Below are positions 1 through 6,547 of a DNA stretch of 12,000 nucleotides, piece by piece. Position 1 is the first letter of the stretch. Each line of letters starts with the position of its first letter. The stretch is taken from contig URRU01000039.1 of NCBI GenBank assembly GCA_900550335.1, positions 1 through 12,000 of the forward strand, given 5' to 3'. The notes under the pieces are model-generated. The model had not been told where the DNA came from. It worked only from the letters and a program-made list of their open reading frames with translations, and made no database searches. The position numbers and the translations under genes are program-made. The stretch is from an uncultured Clostridium sp. Lineage in GTDB: Bacteria; Bacillota; Clostridia; Peptostreptococcales; Peptostreptococcaceae.

Positions 1-1864
1 CTAAAGATGTTGCAGTTAGTGCATCTATTAATTCTGATTTATTTTTCTGTCCATCTTTTGATATTACTATCTGTTTTAATCCACTTGGAGCAAATCTATT
101 TATTATTTCAGCATTAGTATTCTGTCTGTTTGATCCAGCTATTCTATCTACCGCTATTTTTTCAGATTTTAAAGTTTCTTCAGTAGCTTTTGATACTACT
201 GTTTCTCCACCTACTATTGTAGCTGATTTTCCATTTGAAACTTTATATCCATTTAGATACTCTATAGTTTCTTCTGATATTCCTCTAGTAGATTCTACTA
301 TTATTGGCTGTCTTTTCTTAGCAGCTACTGATGCTATTGACATAGCATCTGCTTCACCATTTGCACCTACTACAAATGCATTTTCAACATATTCACCATT
401 TTCTTTTTCTATTAATTTAGCAACTTCTAGTGAAGTTTCTTCTCTGTTAGATCCACCAGCTCTTACTACTCTTAAGCCTAAGTCTTTTAATTCTCTTTCT
501 AATGAAGGTGATATTACAGCTTCTCCACCTACTAAGTAAACAGTTACTTTATCTAGGTTTCCTACTTTCTGTGCAGCTATTAATTCTCTCATATATTCTT
601 TAGTTGCTTTTGGTAAAGAATTTGATTCAGTTAATAGTATTGGAGCTACTTTATCATTATCTCCCCACCAATTACCATTATCATCAAGATTTATTACAGA
701 AGCTGCTAGAGGCGCTGCTGCTAATCCATCTACTAATGCATTTCCATTTACTAATACTATATTTCCATTTGTTGCAACATCTTTTATAGATGCATTTTCT
801 TTTGCAACTTTTACAGCAGTTTCATATCTGTTATCTCCTGCTAATACTTCTACCTGAGCTTTTGCATCTACCATCCATTTTCTGAATAATGTTAACTGAG
901 CCTGGTTATTAGTTGTTATTTTTACAACTTTTTTAACTTTTTTATTTGTTGTAGCATTCTGGTCATAGAAGTTTATAGCTAAAGTATATAATCCATTAGC
1001 TGAACTATCTATCTGACCTACTGAGTATGTATATCCATCAGTTGAATCTGATTTACATAATTTAGCTCCATCTAATATTTCCTGACCTTTTTCTGTTAAA
1101 AGAAGACCATCATATAATTCTGATAGTTTGAAGTTTATAACTTCATCAGCATTAGTTATAGTTATATTTGCTAATATTTCAGATTTAATTTTATCATCTT
1201 TTGATGTAATTGTTTTTTCAAATGCTTTGAAACCTACTAAGTTACTCCAATCAGATTCCCAAGTTCCATTTATTAAATTACCATCTTCATCTATTGGTTT
1301 AGTAAAGTCTACAGCTTTATCTCCTTCTTTAAATGTTAAAGTAACTAACTTATCTTCAGCTTCAGCTTTTCTTGTTACAACAGTTAAAGTTTTTTCTTTT
1401 TCTGAATAATCCATGCTTTTTATAGCTGGATATGAATTTATATTATATGCTAATGCATATCCTTTTAATTCATCTGCAGTAAAAGTTCTGTCTGTTAGTA
1501 CATCTTCTAATGCATAAGCATAGTATTTACCATTTTTTTCTGCAAATCCTCTACTATAAACACTTATAGTTTCACCGTTATCAGCTGATTTAATAGCTTC
1601 TTCTAAAGCTTTTATACCTGCTTCTGTAACATCATGATAATAAGTTCCGTCAACTTTAACCTCATATACAGATTCTCCGGCATAAGTTTTATTTGCTGCT
1701 ATATTTGCATATACTTTTGATGTTAATAAGTTTCTTAAATCTCTTATTAATATTCCCTTGTTAGCCCCATTCACTTCATATGATGGAGTTGCTGCAAGAA
1801 CTGGTGCTACACTACTTGCTAGCATTGCTCCTGCCATTACTACTGATAATCTTTTCTTATTCAT
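1..1864 (-). CDS. slpA: S-layer protein precursor with CWB2 repeats (SlpA-like), 3' end outside window
   Basis: This is probably the main S-layer precursor, exported and then anchored non-covalently to the wall. I translated it from ATG at 1864, which has a GGAGG site 10 nt upstream; sections checked at the start, middle and left edge stay open. About 621 residues are visible. Residues 1-25 form a signal peptide (MNKKRLSVVMAGAM, then ASSVAPVLAA). Residues 26 to about 335 form a unique Asp/Lys/Tyr-rich region that matches the low-molecular-weight half of SlpA only in position. Then come CWB2 (cell wall binding 2) repeats with signatures AGDNRYETAVKVAK (about residue 340), RAGGSNREETSLEVAK (about 465) and RIAGSNRQNTNAEI (about 575). 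The third is cut by the window edge in ELIDALTATSL. In C. difficile the precursor is cleaved between the two halves by the protease Cwp84; I could not identify a cleavage site. The gene follows secA on the same strand, as slpA and secA2 do in C. difficile. Gln is encoded mostly by CAG. A different CWB2 wall protein is the main alternative. Confidence 0.85.
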   Translation of the reverse strand, partial: MNKKRLSVVMAGAMLASSVAPVLAATPSYEVNGANKGILIRDLRNLLTSKVYANIAANKTYAGESVYEVKVDGTYYHDVTEAGIKALEEAIKSADNGETISVYSRGFAEKNGKYYAYALEDVLTDRTFTADELKGYALAYNINSYPAIKSMDYSEKEKTLTVVTRKAEAEDKLVTLTFKEGDKAVDFTKPIDEDGNLINGTWESDWSNLVGFKAFEKTITSKDDKIKSEILANITITNADEVINFKLSELYDGLLLTEKGQEILDGAKLCKSDSTDGYTYSVGQIDSSANGLYTLAINFYDQNATTNKKVKKVVKITTNNQAQLTLFRKWMVDAKAQVEVLAGDNRYETAVKVAKENASIKDVATNGNIVLVNGNALVDGLAAAPLAASVINLDDNGNWWGDNDKVAPILLTESNSLPKATKEYMRELIAAQKVGNLDKVTVYLVGGEAVISPSLERELKDLGLRVVRAGGSNREETSLEVAKLIEKENGEYVENAFVVGANGEADAMSIASVAAKKRQPIIVESTRGISEETIEYLNGYKVSNGKSATIVGGETVVSKATEETLKSEKIAVDRIAGSNRQNTNAEIINRFAPSGLKQIVISKDGQKNKSELIDALTATSL

Positions 1865-1897
1865 TATCTTTTTACCTCCGTTTTCCTTTTTTATTCG

Positions 1898-1958
1898 TTA
1901 CATCTCTTTTTTTCTCTATTCTCTTGCTCTTTCGACGCAATTCTTTATTCTTCCACAG
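1898..1958 (-). repeat. slpA leader module (TCTTCCACA + ACATCT blocks)
   Basis: The plus strand reads ACATCTCTTTTT at 1900-1911 and ATTCTTCCACAG at 1947-1958. The slpA leader RNA therefore carries CUGUGGAAGAAU and then AAAAAGAGAUGU. The same two blocks in the same order occur in the secA leader and, on the opposite transcribed strand, in both candidate small RNAs. The role is unknown: it could be a DNA-binding site or an RNA pairing site. Confidence 0.6.
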
Positions 1959-1962
1959 TTTT

Positions 1963-1991
1963 ATTGTACTACATTTTCTATGTGGGTGCAA
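1963..1991 (-). promoter_or_regulatory. Candidate proximal slpA promoter (P2)
   Basis: On the minus strand TTGCAC (1991-1986) is followed after exactly 17 bp by TACAAT (1968-1963). The -35 matches only TTG well, and the -10 matches 5 of 6. It would give a leader of about 95 nt that begins close to the CTGTGGAAGA block. It is weaker than the distal promoter. Confidence 0.4.
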
Positions 1992-2078
1992 TAGTTTTTT
2001 GAAGTAAAAGTTACATTTTCTTAACCTTTTTCATATTGACTTTTGCATTTTCCTCGCATATCCGATGTAATATCTTGT

Positions 2079-2107
2079 ATTATACTGTAAACCTTACTAA
2101 CTGTAAA
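2079..2107 (-). promoter_or_regulatory. Distal slpA promoter (P1) with internal 16-bp direct repeat
   Basis: On the minus strand TTTACA (2107-2102), a 17 bp spacer and a perfect TATAAT (2084-2079) form a good sigma-A promoter about 215 bp before the slpA start. It implies a leader of roughly 205 nt. The plus-strand sequence ACTGTAAACC occurs at 2084-2093 and again at 2100-2109, a 16 bp period that overlaps both the -35 and the bases beside the -10. This may be an operator. Confidence 0.6.
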
Positions 2108-2125
2108 CCCCCTTTTTTAAATTCG

Positions 2126-2154
2126 TGGACTTTTTACCCCTTTTGCGTTATAAT
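2126..2154 (+). promoter_or_regulatory. Plus-strand promoter divergent from slpA P1
   Basis: TGGACT (2126-2131), a 17 bp spacer and a perfect TATAAT (2149-2154) point away from slpA. The -35 boxes of this promoter and slpA P1 are 18 bp apart, back to back. The only thing downstream is the hairpin at 2215-2247, so the product would be a short RNA. Confidence 0.45.
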
Positions 2155-2160
2155 TATATA

Positions 2161-2247
2161 TGGGAAATTTAGATATTTCTAACATCTCTTTTTCCACATT
2201 TCTTCCACAGAAAAACAGGTACGGATTTTTCCGTATCTGTTTTTTTT
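2161..2247 (+). ncRNA. Candidate small RNA between slpA and secA
   Basis: This is a predicted transcript of about 87 nt from the promoter at 2126-2154 to the terminator at 2215-2247. It contains a short stem (TTAGA/TCTAA), then a pyrimidine-rich unpaired stretch carrying ACATCTCTTTTT (2182-2193) and TTCTTCCACAG (2200-2210), then the terminator hairpin. Both blocks are exact reverse complements of stretches in the slpA leader RNA (12 and 11 nt) and are colinear with them. There is no plausible reading frame with a ribosome binding site. The call rests on sequence signals only. Confidence 0.4.
2215..2247 (+). terminator. Intrinsic terminator, first of a tandem pair
   Basis: An 11 bp stem (2215-2225 with 2230-2240, one G-U pair, TTTT loop) is followed by seven T at 2241-2247. 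Adjacent A and T runs can lengthen the stem. On the minus strand it is followed by five T, so it may work weakly in both directions. Confidence 0.75.
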
Positions 2248-2253
2248 ATTGAT

Positions 2254-2337
2254 TTTCTGCCATTTCCAATGACAGAAACACTTTTTCTCGCCCCGCTCGA
2301 AAAAGAACCTAAAGCTCACGCTTTAGGTTTATTTTTT
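2254..2337 (+). terminator. Hairpin cluster ending in a second terminator
   Basis: Three hairpins follow each other. TTTCTG-CATT pairs with AATG-CAGAAA (2254-2278, one mismatch). CTTTTTC pairs with GAAAAAG (2281-2305). A perfect 10 bp stem, AACCTAAAGC with GCTTTAGGTT (2306-2329), has a four-base loop and is followed on the plus strand by TATTTTTTT. On the minus strand five T follow the third stem, so it is probably bidirectional. No promoter of its own was found; it backs up the terminator at 2215-2247. Confidence 0.65.
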
Positions 2338-2340
2338 TGC

Positions 2341-2580
2341 AAACTTAGTATTATTCTTTTTTTTATTTTTTTGTAATTTTTTTGTTACTATTCTTTACAT
2401 TTTTTAAATTTCTTGTAACTTTTTTGTAACTTATATCAAATTTATACCTGTTTTTTACTATTTTTTCATTTCAAATTTCAACACGTTTCAAATTCTGTAA
2501 CAAAATAAAATTTTCAAAACCTAACGGCAAAAAATTTTACTATCATCTATTCATCTAAGCATCTAAAAATAAACTAAAAG
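2341..2580. other. AT-rich gene-free stretch with phased T-tracts
   Basis: No reading frame, promoter or hairpin stands out here. From 2360 to 2430 it has T-runs punctuated by GTAA, GTTAC or TTAC at 2373, 2384, 2395, 2415 and 2426. These steps are about 10-11 bp or twice that, a spacing typical of intrinsically bent DNA. Confidence 0.4.
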
Positions 2581-2582
2581 AT

Positions 2583-2635
2583 TTACATATACAAAAAAGT
2601 CTACACTCCAATAAAACCAACTCTTTTCTACATAC
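2583..2635. repeat. Copy A of an intergenic repeat ending in CTACATAC
   Basis: This stretch starts with TTACATATACAAAAAAG and ends with TTCTACATACA, with AATAAAACCAACT between. The region 11771-11819 has the same start, a similar middle and the same 11-base end, with about four bases of indels. It sits just beyond the secA terminator. Its origin and role are unknown. Confidence 0.45.
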
Positions 2636-2669
2636 AAAAAAGGTTGTTGCATACCGCAACAACCTTTTT
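2636..2669 (-). terminator. secA transcription terminator
   Basis: A perfect stem GGTTGTTGC (2642-2650) with GCAACAACC (2656-2664), lengthened by flanking A and T runs, has a five-base loop. On the minus strand it is followed by six T. It lies about 75 bp after the secA stop codon. Confidence 0.9.
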
Positions 2670-2742
2670 AAAACGATTCTTCACTATACTATTTTAAAAA
2701 TTACTCTTTATTATTTTAAAAAACATTCTTAATAATTCTTTA

Positions 2743-5328
2743 TTATTCTTCTGTTTTTTCTTCTTCATTTAATATCCATTCACCATTTTCGTCCTGCTCA
2801 GCATCTATACCTAACTGTTCTAATACTTTAGCATACTCTTCATCACTTAGAGAGTTTAGGTATTCTGATAATGCTTCTATCTGAGCCTCATCTGGTTCAA
2901 CAGCTCTTTCGTACTGTTCAACATCGTCCTGGCTTATTGTTTCTATATTGTCCATATCTATTTCTTTCTGTCCTAGAGCTTCTCTAGCAAATCCGAATAG
3001 ATATTTTAAAGTATCTTTTCTTATATTCATGTTCATTTCGTCGTACATTCTACCAGCTTCAACTGTGTACTCTTTAACTGGGTCCTTCTGTGCAGATGCT
3101 TGAAGTCCTATACCCTGTCTCATCTGATCCATTAAATCTATATGGTATGTCCAGTAGCTATCAACTACAGTAAGTAGTGTTTCTCTTTCTTCAGCTTTTA
3201 CCATATCTTCGCCTAGCATTATCTTTTTAAGGTTGTAGATATTTTCTACTATTGCATAAGTCTGGTTAGCTATAGCTTCTGGAGATAATTCTGACCATCC
3301 TGGTATTATTAATGTGTTGTATGGTACGAATTCATTGTATAAATGAGCTACGTATTTAACGAAGTCTCGACTTTTTCCTCTTAGATATGTTTCTGTAGCG
3401 TATATTATTCTTTCTTTTATCATTTCCTGAATTTCTTCAGATATGTCCGCATTATTAAGTACTTTATCTCTTTCTGCATATACAACTTTTCTCTGTTCGT
3501 TTATAACATCATCGTATTCAAGTACCTGTTTTCTTGTCTGGAAGTTTTTACCTTCTATTGTTTTCTGTGCTTTTTCTACAGTTTTAGTAAGCTGTTTACT
3601 TTCCATACCACCAAATTCGTCTGGAGTTATTTTTTTAGAAAGTTTTTCTATAGTTTTACCACCGTAAAGTTTGATTATTTCATCTTCTACACTGACGAAG
3701 AATCTTGATTTACCTGGGTCTCCCTGACGTCCAGAACGACCTCTAAGCTGGTTGTCTATACGTCTTGATTCATGTCTTTCAGTACCTATTACGTAAAGTC
3801 CGCCTACTTCTCTTACTTTTTTAGCTTCTTCAGAATCTCCTGCACCAAGTTTTATATCTGTACCTCTACCTGCCATATTAGTTGCTATTGTTATAGCTCC
3901 TAATTTACCAGCTTCAGCAACTATGTCTGCTTCTTCTTTATCCTGTTTAGCATTCAATACTTTGTGCTGTATTCCCTGTTTTTTAAGTAATTCTGATAAT
4001 TCTTCAGATTTTTCAACAGATACAGTACCTACTAGTATTGGCTGTCCTGTTACATGTGCTTCTTTTATTTCTTCAACAACTGCTGCATATTTCTGTTTTT
4101 CTGTTTTGTATATTCTATCGTGTAAGTCTGCTCTTAGTACTGGTTTGTTTGTAGGTATCTGAACAACGTTCATGTGGTATATTGATTCAAATTCCTGTTC
4201 TTCTGTTTTAGCAGTACCTGTCATTCCTGATAGTTTTTCATATAGTCTGAAGAAGTTCTGGAATGTTACAGTTGCCATTGTTCTTGATTCACCTTTTATT
4301 TCAACGCCTTCTTTAGCTTCAACAGCTTCATGAAGTCCATCTGTGAATCTTCTTCCCTGCATTACCCTTCCTGTAAATTCGTCGACTATTAGTATTTCTC
4401 CATCTCTTACAACGTATTCTACGTCTAAGTCCATCATTTTGTGTGCTCTAAGAGCCTGATTTATAGCATGGAATATTTCCATATTTTCTATATGAGTTAT
4501 ATTTTCTATTCCATAGAATTTTTCTGCTTTTTTGATACCTGCTTCTGTGAAAGCTACTGTGTTTTCTTTTTTATCTTTTTCGTAGTCTTCTTCTTTTATT
4601 GTTTTTAAGAATGCATTAGCAACTTTGTATATTTCTGTTCCTTCTGCTCCCTGACCTGCTATTATAAGTGGTGTTCTAGCTTCATCTATTAATATAGAGT
4701 CGACCTCATCGACTATAGCAAATTTAAGTTTTTTCTGAACTTTTTCTTCATTGCTTTTAGCCATGTTATCTCTTAAGTAGTCGAAACCAAATTCGTTGTT
4801 TGTTCCGTATATTATGTCAGCTTCGTACTGAGCTTTTCTTTCTTCGTGAGTCTGATCAGCTATTATAACCCCTGTTGTTAATCCTAAGAAGTTGTATACC
4901 TGTCCCATTTCTTCAAGGTCACGCTGTGCAAGGTAGTCGTTGACAGTTACAACGTGTACCCCTTCTCCAGTAAGACCATTTAAGTAAACTGGTGCTACGG
5001 CAACTAATGTTTTCCCTTCCCCAGTTTTCATTTCAGCTATTTTTCCCTGATGAAGAACTACTCCACCTATTAGCTGCACTCTGTACTGTCTCATTCCAAG
5101 TACTCTCCAAGAAGCCTCTCTTGCAACAGCAAATGCTTCAACTAATATATCGTCTAAAGTTTCTCCATTAGCTAATCTTTCTTTAAATATGTTTGTCATA
5201 TTTTTAAGTTCATCATCGCTCATAGCTTTGAATCTATCTTCTTCTGCATCTATCTTATCTACTATGGCATTTATCTTTTTTATTTCAGCCTCATCAGACT
5301 TACTAAGTATTCTGTCTAAAAGTGACAT
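2743..5328 (-). CDS. secA2: Preprotein translocase ATPase SecA, probably accessory SecA2
   Basis: This is the cytoplasmic ATPase that drives preproteins through SecYEG. The 861 residues contain Walker A MKTGEGKT (100-107), Walker B DEVD (207-210) within an ILIDEARTPL context, a preprotein-binding region (about 225-370), motif V ATNMAGRGTDI (482-492) and motif VI QLRGRSGRQGD (527-537), then the helical scaffold and wing region. The C-terminal tail is acidic (ending LNEEEKTEE) and lacks the Cys-rich zinc motif that ends many housekeeping SecA proteins. A GGGGG site 9 nt before ATG supports the start. The neighbour downstream is slpA; in C. difficile SecA2 is encoded beside slpA and exports S-layer and CWB proteins, so I infer SecA2. 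Against this, 861 residues is longer than I recall for SecA2 proteins (about 780-800), so a housekeeping SecA cannot be excluded. The SecA identity itself is certain. It is probably monocistronic, with its own promoter and terminator. Confidence 0.95.
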   Translation of the reverse strand: MSLLDRILSKSDEAEIKKINAIVDKIDAEEDRFKAMSDDELKNMTNIFKERLANGETLDDILVEAFAVAREASWRVLGMRQYRVQLIGGVVLHQGKIAEMKTGEGKTLVAVAPVYLNGLTGEGVHVVTVNDYLAQRDLEEMGQVYNFLGLTTGVIIADQTHEERKAQYEADIIYGTNNEFGFDYLRDNMAKSNEEKVQKKLKFAIVDEVDSILIDEARTPLIIAGQGAEGTEIYKVANAFLKTIKEEDYEKDKKENTVAFTEAGIKKAEKFYGIENITHIENMEIFHAINQALRAHKMMDLDVEYVVRDGEILIVDEFTGRVMQGRRFTDGLHEAVEAKEGVEIKGESRTMATVTFQNFFRLYEKLSGMTGTAKTEEQEFESIYHMNVVQIPTNKPVLRADLHDRIYKTEKQKYAAVVEEIKEAHVTGQPILVGTVSVEKSEELSELLKKQGIQHKVLNAKQDKEEADIVAEAGKLGAITIATNMAGRGTDIKLGAGDSEEAKKVREVGGLYVIGTERHESRRIDNQLRGRSGRQGDPGKSRFFVSVEDEIIKLYGGKTIEKLSKKITPDEFGGMESKQLTKTVEKAQKTIEGKNFQTRKQVLEYDDVINEQRKVVYAERDKVLNNADISEEIQEMIKERIIYATETYLRGKSRDFVKYVAHLYNEFVPYNTLIIPGWSELSPEAIANQTYAIVENIYNLKKIMLGEDMVKAEERETLLTVVDSYWTYHIDLMDQMRQGIGLQASAQKDPVKEYTVEAGRMYDEMNMNIRKDTLKYLFGFAREALGQKEIDMDNIETISQDDVEQYERAVEPDEAQIEALSEYLNSLSDEEYAKVLEQLGIDAEQDENGEWILNEEEKTEE

Positions 5329-5375
5329 TTAGAATTTCCCCCTTTTATATCTAATTAGATTTTTATCTTATTTAT

Positions 5376-5411
5376 TACATCTTTTAATAATCTTTGTCGA
5401 GTCTTCCACAC
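5376..5411 (-). repeat. secA leader module (TCTTCCACA + ACATCT blocks)
   Basis: The plus strand reads TTACATCTTTT at about 5376-5386 and TCTTCCACAC at 5402-5411. The secA leader RNA therefore carries GUGUGGAAGA and then AAAAGAUGUAA, the same arrangement as in the slpA leader. It lies between the candidate secA promoter and its start codon. Confidence 0.55.
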
Positions 5412-5453
5412 TGTACGTTCACTCTTTATATTAGTTTAAAACGTACTATTTCT

Positions 5454-5489
5454 ATTATATTATAATTGATGATTTATGTATATAGTCAA
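5454..5489 (-). promoter_or_regulatory. Candidate secA promoter
   Basis: On the minus strand TTGACT (5489-5484) lies upstream of overlapping perfect TATAAT boxes at 5464-5459 and 5459-5454. The spacer to the nearer box is 19 bp, longer than ideal. The predicted leader is about 120 nt. Confidence 0.5.
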
Positions 5490-5598
5490 AGAAAAATAAT
5501 TGTGCATTTAATATCTATTTTTCTTATTTTTACTTTATTTTTATAGCTTTTTCATTGTGTTTATATTCTTACCTTATTGTATTAATTTATTTTTACGA

Positions 5599-5627
5599 TT
5601 GATAAAATGATGTCATTACGTTATAAT
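5599..5627 (+). promoter_or_regulatory. Strong plus-strand promoter of a candidate small RNA
   Basis: TTGATA (5599-5604), a spacer of exactly 17 bp and a perfect TATAAT (5622-5627) form one of the best sigma-A promoters in the window. It points away from secA and toward a hairpin cluster that ends in a strong terminator about 120 bp on. Confidence 0.65.
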
Positions 5628-5633
5628 TAGACT

Positions 5634-5757
5634 TACTTGAAATTTTGTTACATTCAAGTGAATTCTTCCACACGTTTCCTTAGGGAAACAAAAAAGGACA
5701 AGATTCTAACTGCTATCCTAATGGATTTACAGTTATCAATCTTGTCCTTCTTTTTTT
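5634..5757 (+). ncRNA. Candidate structured small RNA (~124 nt) upstream of secA
   Basis: A predicted transcript starts about 7 nt after the TATAAT at 5622-5627 and ends at the terminator T-run. It contains three stems: ACTTGAA/TTCAAGT (5635-5641 with 5653-5659, 11-base loop), GTTTCC/GGAAAC (5674-5679 with 5684-5689, four-base loop) and the long terminator stem. Between the first two stems lies the unpaired block ATTCTTCCACAC (5662-5673), complementary over 10-11 nt to the secA and slpA leader RNAs. A TTG-initiated frame across this region runs through the terminator and has no ribosome binding site, so a coding role is unlikely. I do not recognise a known RNA family. Confidence 0.5.
5690..5757. 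terminator. Long bidirectional terminator hairpin
   Basis: An outer 12 bp stem, AAGGACAAGATT (5694-5705) with AATCTTGTCCTT (5738-5749), encloses AACTG/CAGTT (5708-5712 with 5730-5734) and TCC/GGA. Seven T follow on the plus strand (5751-5757) and six on the minus strand (A run 5690-5695). It can end both the small RNA unit and the Mor-like gene, whose stop lies about 20 bp away. Confidence 0.85.
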
Positions 5758-5768
5758 ATTTAATTTTA

Positions 5769-6308
5769 TTAATGTATTTTCTTCTTATTCTTAGAGTAGC
5801 TCATACATTCTTTTACGTATCTTCTTACTGTAGATAAGCTTAGTCCACAGTAAACAGCTGTTTTTGAATAATCTGCACCTGTTTCCAAAAATACTTTGTA
5901 AACATATCTTTTTCTTTTCTTCTCTATTATATTTTCGTATTTTGGTAAATACAGGTTCCGTCCTCCACAAAATGCCACCATTATTCGATATGCATCTATG
6001 CCAACTGTTTCAGCAACCATTCTGTATTTAGGCTCTATATCATCCAAATCAAATTCTAGTTCTGACATAGCCTTTCTGTGTTTCCTCTTTTCAGCCTCAA
6101 ATTTTTCTATCTCCTTTTTGTTTCCATCTGCTTCCAATTTCTTTTTCTCATCCTCGTTTTTATCATCCCCTGCTGATTTTTCTGCTGAAGCTTCTTTTTG
6201 AGAATTATCTTTTTCTAGATTATCCTCTGACTCTAAATCAGCTTCTGAAGTTTGTTCATCATCTTCCAATGTCAAAACTTCCTTCTTATTTGCTTTTCCC
6301 TTGAGCAT
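5769..6308 (-). CDS. Mor/C-family transcriptional activator with charged N-terminal extension
   Basis: This is a 179-residue DNA-binding protein. The C-terminal half fits the Mor transcription activator family of phage Mu (Mor and C). A dimerisation-type segment at about 90-125 includes YRIMVAFCGGRNLYLPK, and a helix-turn-helix at about 137-168 includes FLETGADYSKTAVYCGLS and TVRRYVKE. Residues 1-85 are almost entirely Asp, Glu, Lys, Ser and Asn, a low-complexity arm that Mu Mor (about 129 residues) lacks as I recall it. The start ATG at 6308 has an AGGAGG site 8 nt upstream. Its own candidate promoter lies at 6350-6378 and a bidirectional terminator follows the stop. Upstream on the same strand are YvrJ, DUF2922 and DUF1659 genes. 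Both N-terminal Gln codons are CAA, unlike slpA and secA. No phage structural genes are present, so it appears to be a domesticated or cassette-borne regulator. Its targets are unknown; the neighbouring small genes are the natural guess. Confidence 0.8.
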   Translation of the reverse strand: MLKGKANKKEVLTLEDDEQTSEADLESEDNLEKDNSQKEASAEKSAGDDKNEDEKKKLEADGNKKEIEKFEAEKRKHRKAMSELEFDLDDIEPKYRMVAETVGIDAYRIMVAFCGGRNLYLPKYENIIEKKRKRYVYKVFLETGADYSKTAVYCGLSLSTVRRYVKECMSYSKNKKKIH

Positions 6309-6349
6309 AATTGATCCTCCTAGTTAATATAAATTTTTTCTTTTCCCTA

Positions 6350-6378
6350 TTTCTAGTTTATTTAACTTATACTGTCAA
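6350..6378 (-). promoter_or_regulatory. Candidate promoter of the Mor-like gene
   Basis: On the minus strand TTGACA (6378-6373), a 17 bp spacer and TAGAAA (6355-6350) precede the gene by about 40 bp. The -35 is perfect and the -10 matches 4 of 6, a pattern often seen at activated promoters. Confidence 0.5.
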
Positions 6379-6388
6379 AGTTTTTATC

Positions 6389-6422
6389 CACCCTTCCAGG
6401 GCCCCTAAAATTTAGAAGGGTG
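6389..6422. promoter_or_regulatory. Dyad CACCCTTC...GAAGGGTG upstream of the Mor-like gene promoter
   Basis: Perfect 8-base inverted arms lie at 6389-6396 and 6415-6422, separated by 18 bases that contain GGGCCC and TAAAATTTA. They sit just upstream of the -35, at roughly -46 to -79. No T-run follows on the minus strand, so this is more likely an operator than a terminator. Mu Mor binds a dyad near the -35 region, so autoregulation is possible. Confidence 0.4.
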
Positions 6423-6547
6423 AATAATTTTATTCATGATAAATAATCACTGAATAATTTAATTAATATCTATTTTTTTAACTATATATTAAAATTTCCT
6501 TTGACATATATATAATATTACATTTTTATAAAAAATAAAATAGATTT

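Noticed and set aside
604..1994. Several plus-strand reading frames of 61-93 codons opposite slpA and its leader
   Set aside because: They lie antisense to a clear coding sequence, are Leu/Ser/Phe-rich as expected from reversed AT-rich codons, and lack ribosome binding sites.
2189..2209. Replication origin based on TTTTTCCACA and TCTTCCACA resembling DnaA boxes
   Set aside because: TCTTCCACA differs from TTATCCACA at two positions, the other copies are spread over 4 kb, and no dnaA or dnaN is nearby.
3443..4162. Two plus-strand frames inside secA
   Set aside because: They are antisense shadows of the SecA motor region with no initiation signals or family resemblance.
5637..5837. 66-codon plus-strand frame starting at TTG
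   Set aside because: It has no ribosome binding site, crosses a strong terminator hairpin and then runs antisense into the Mor-like gene.
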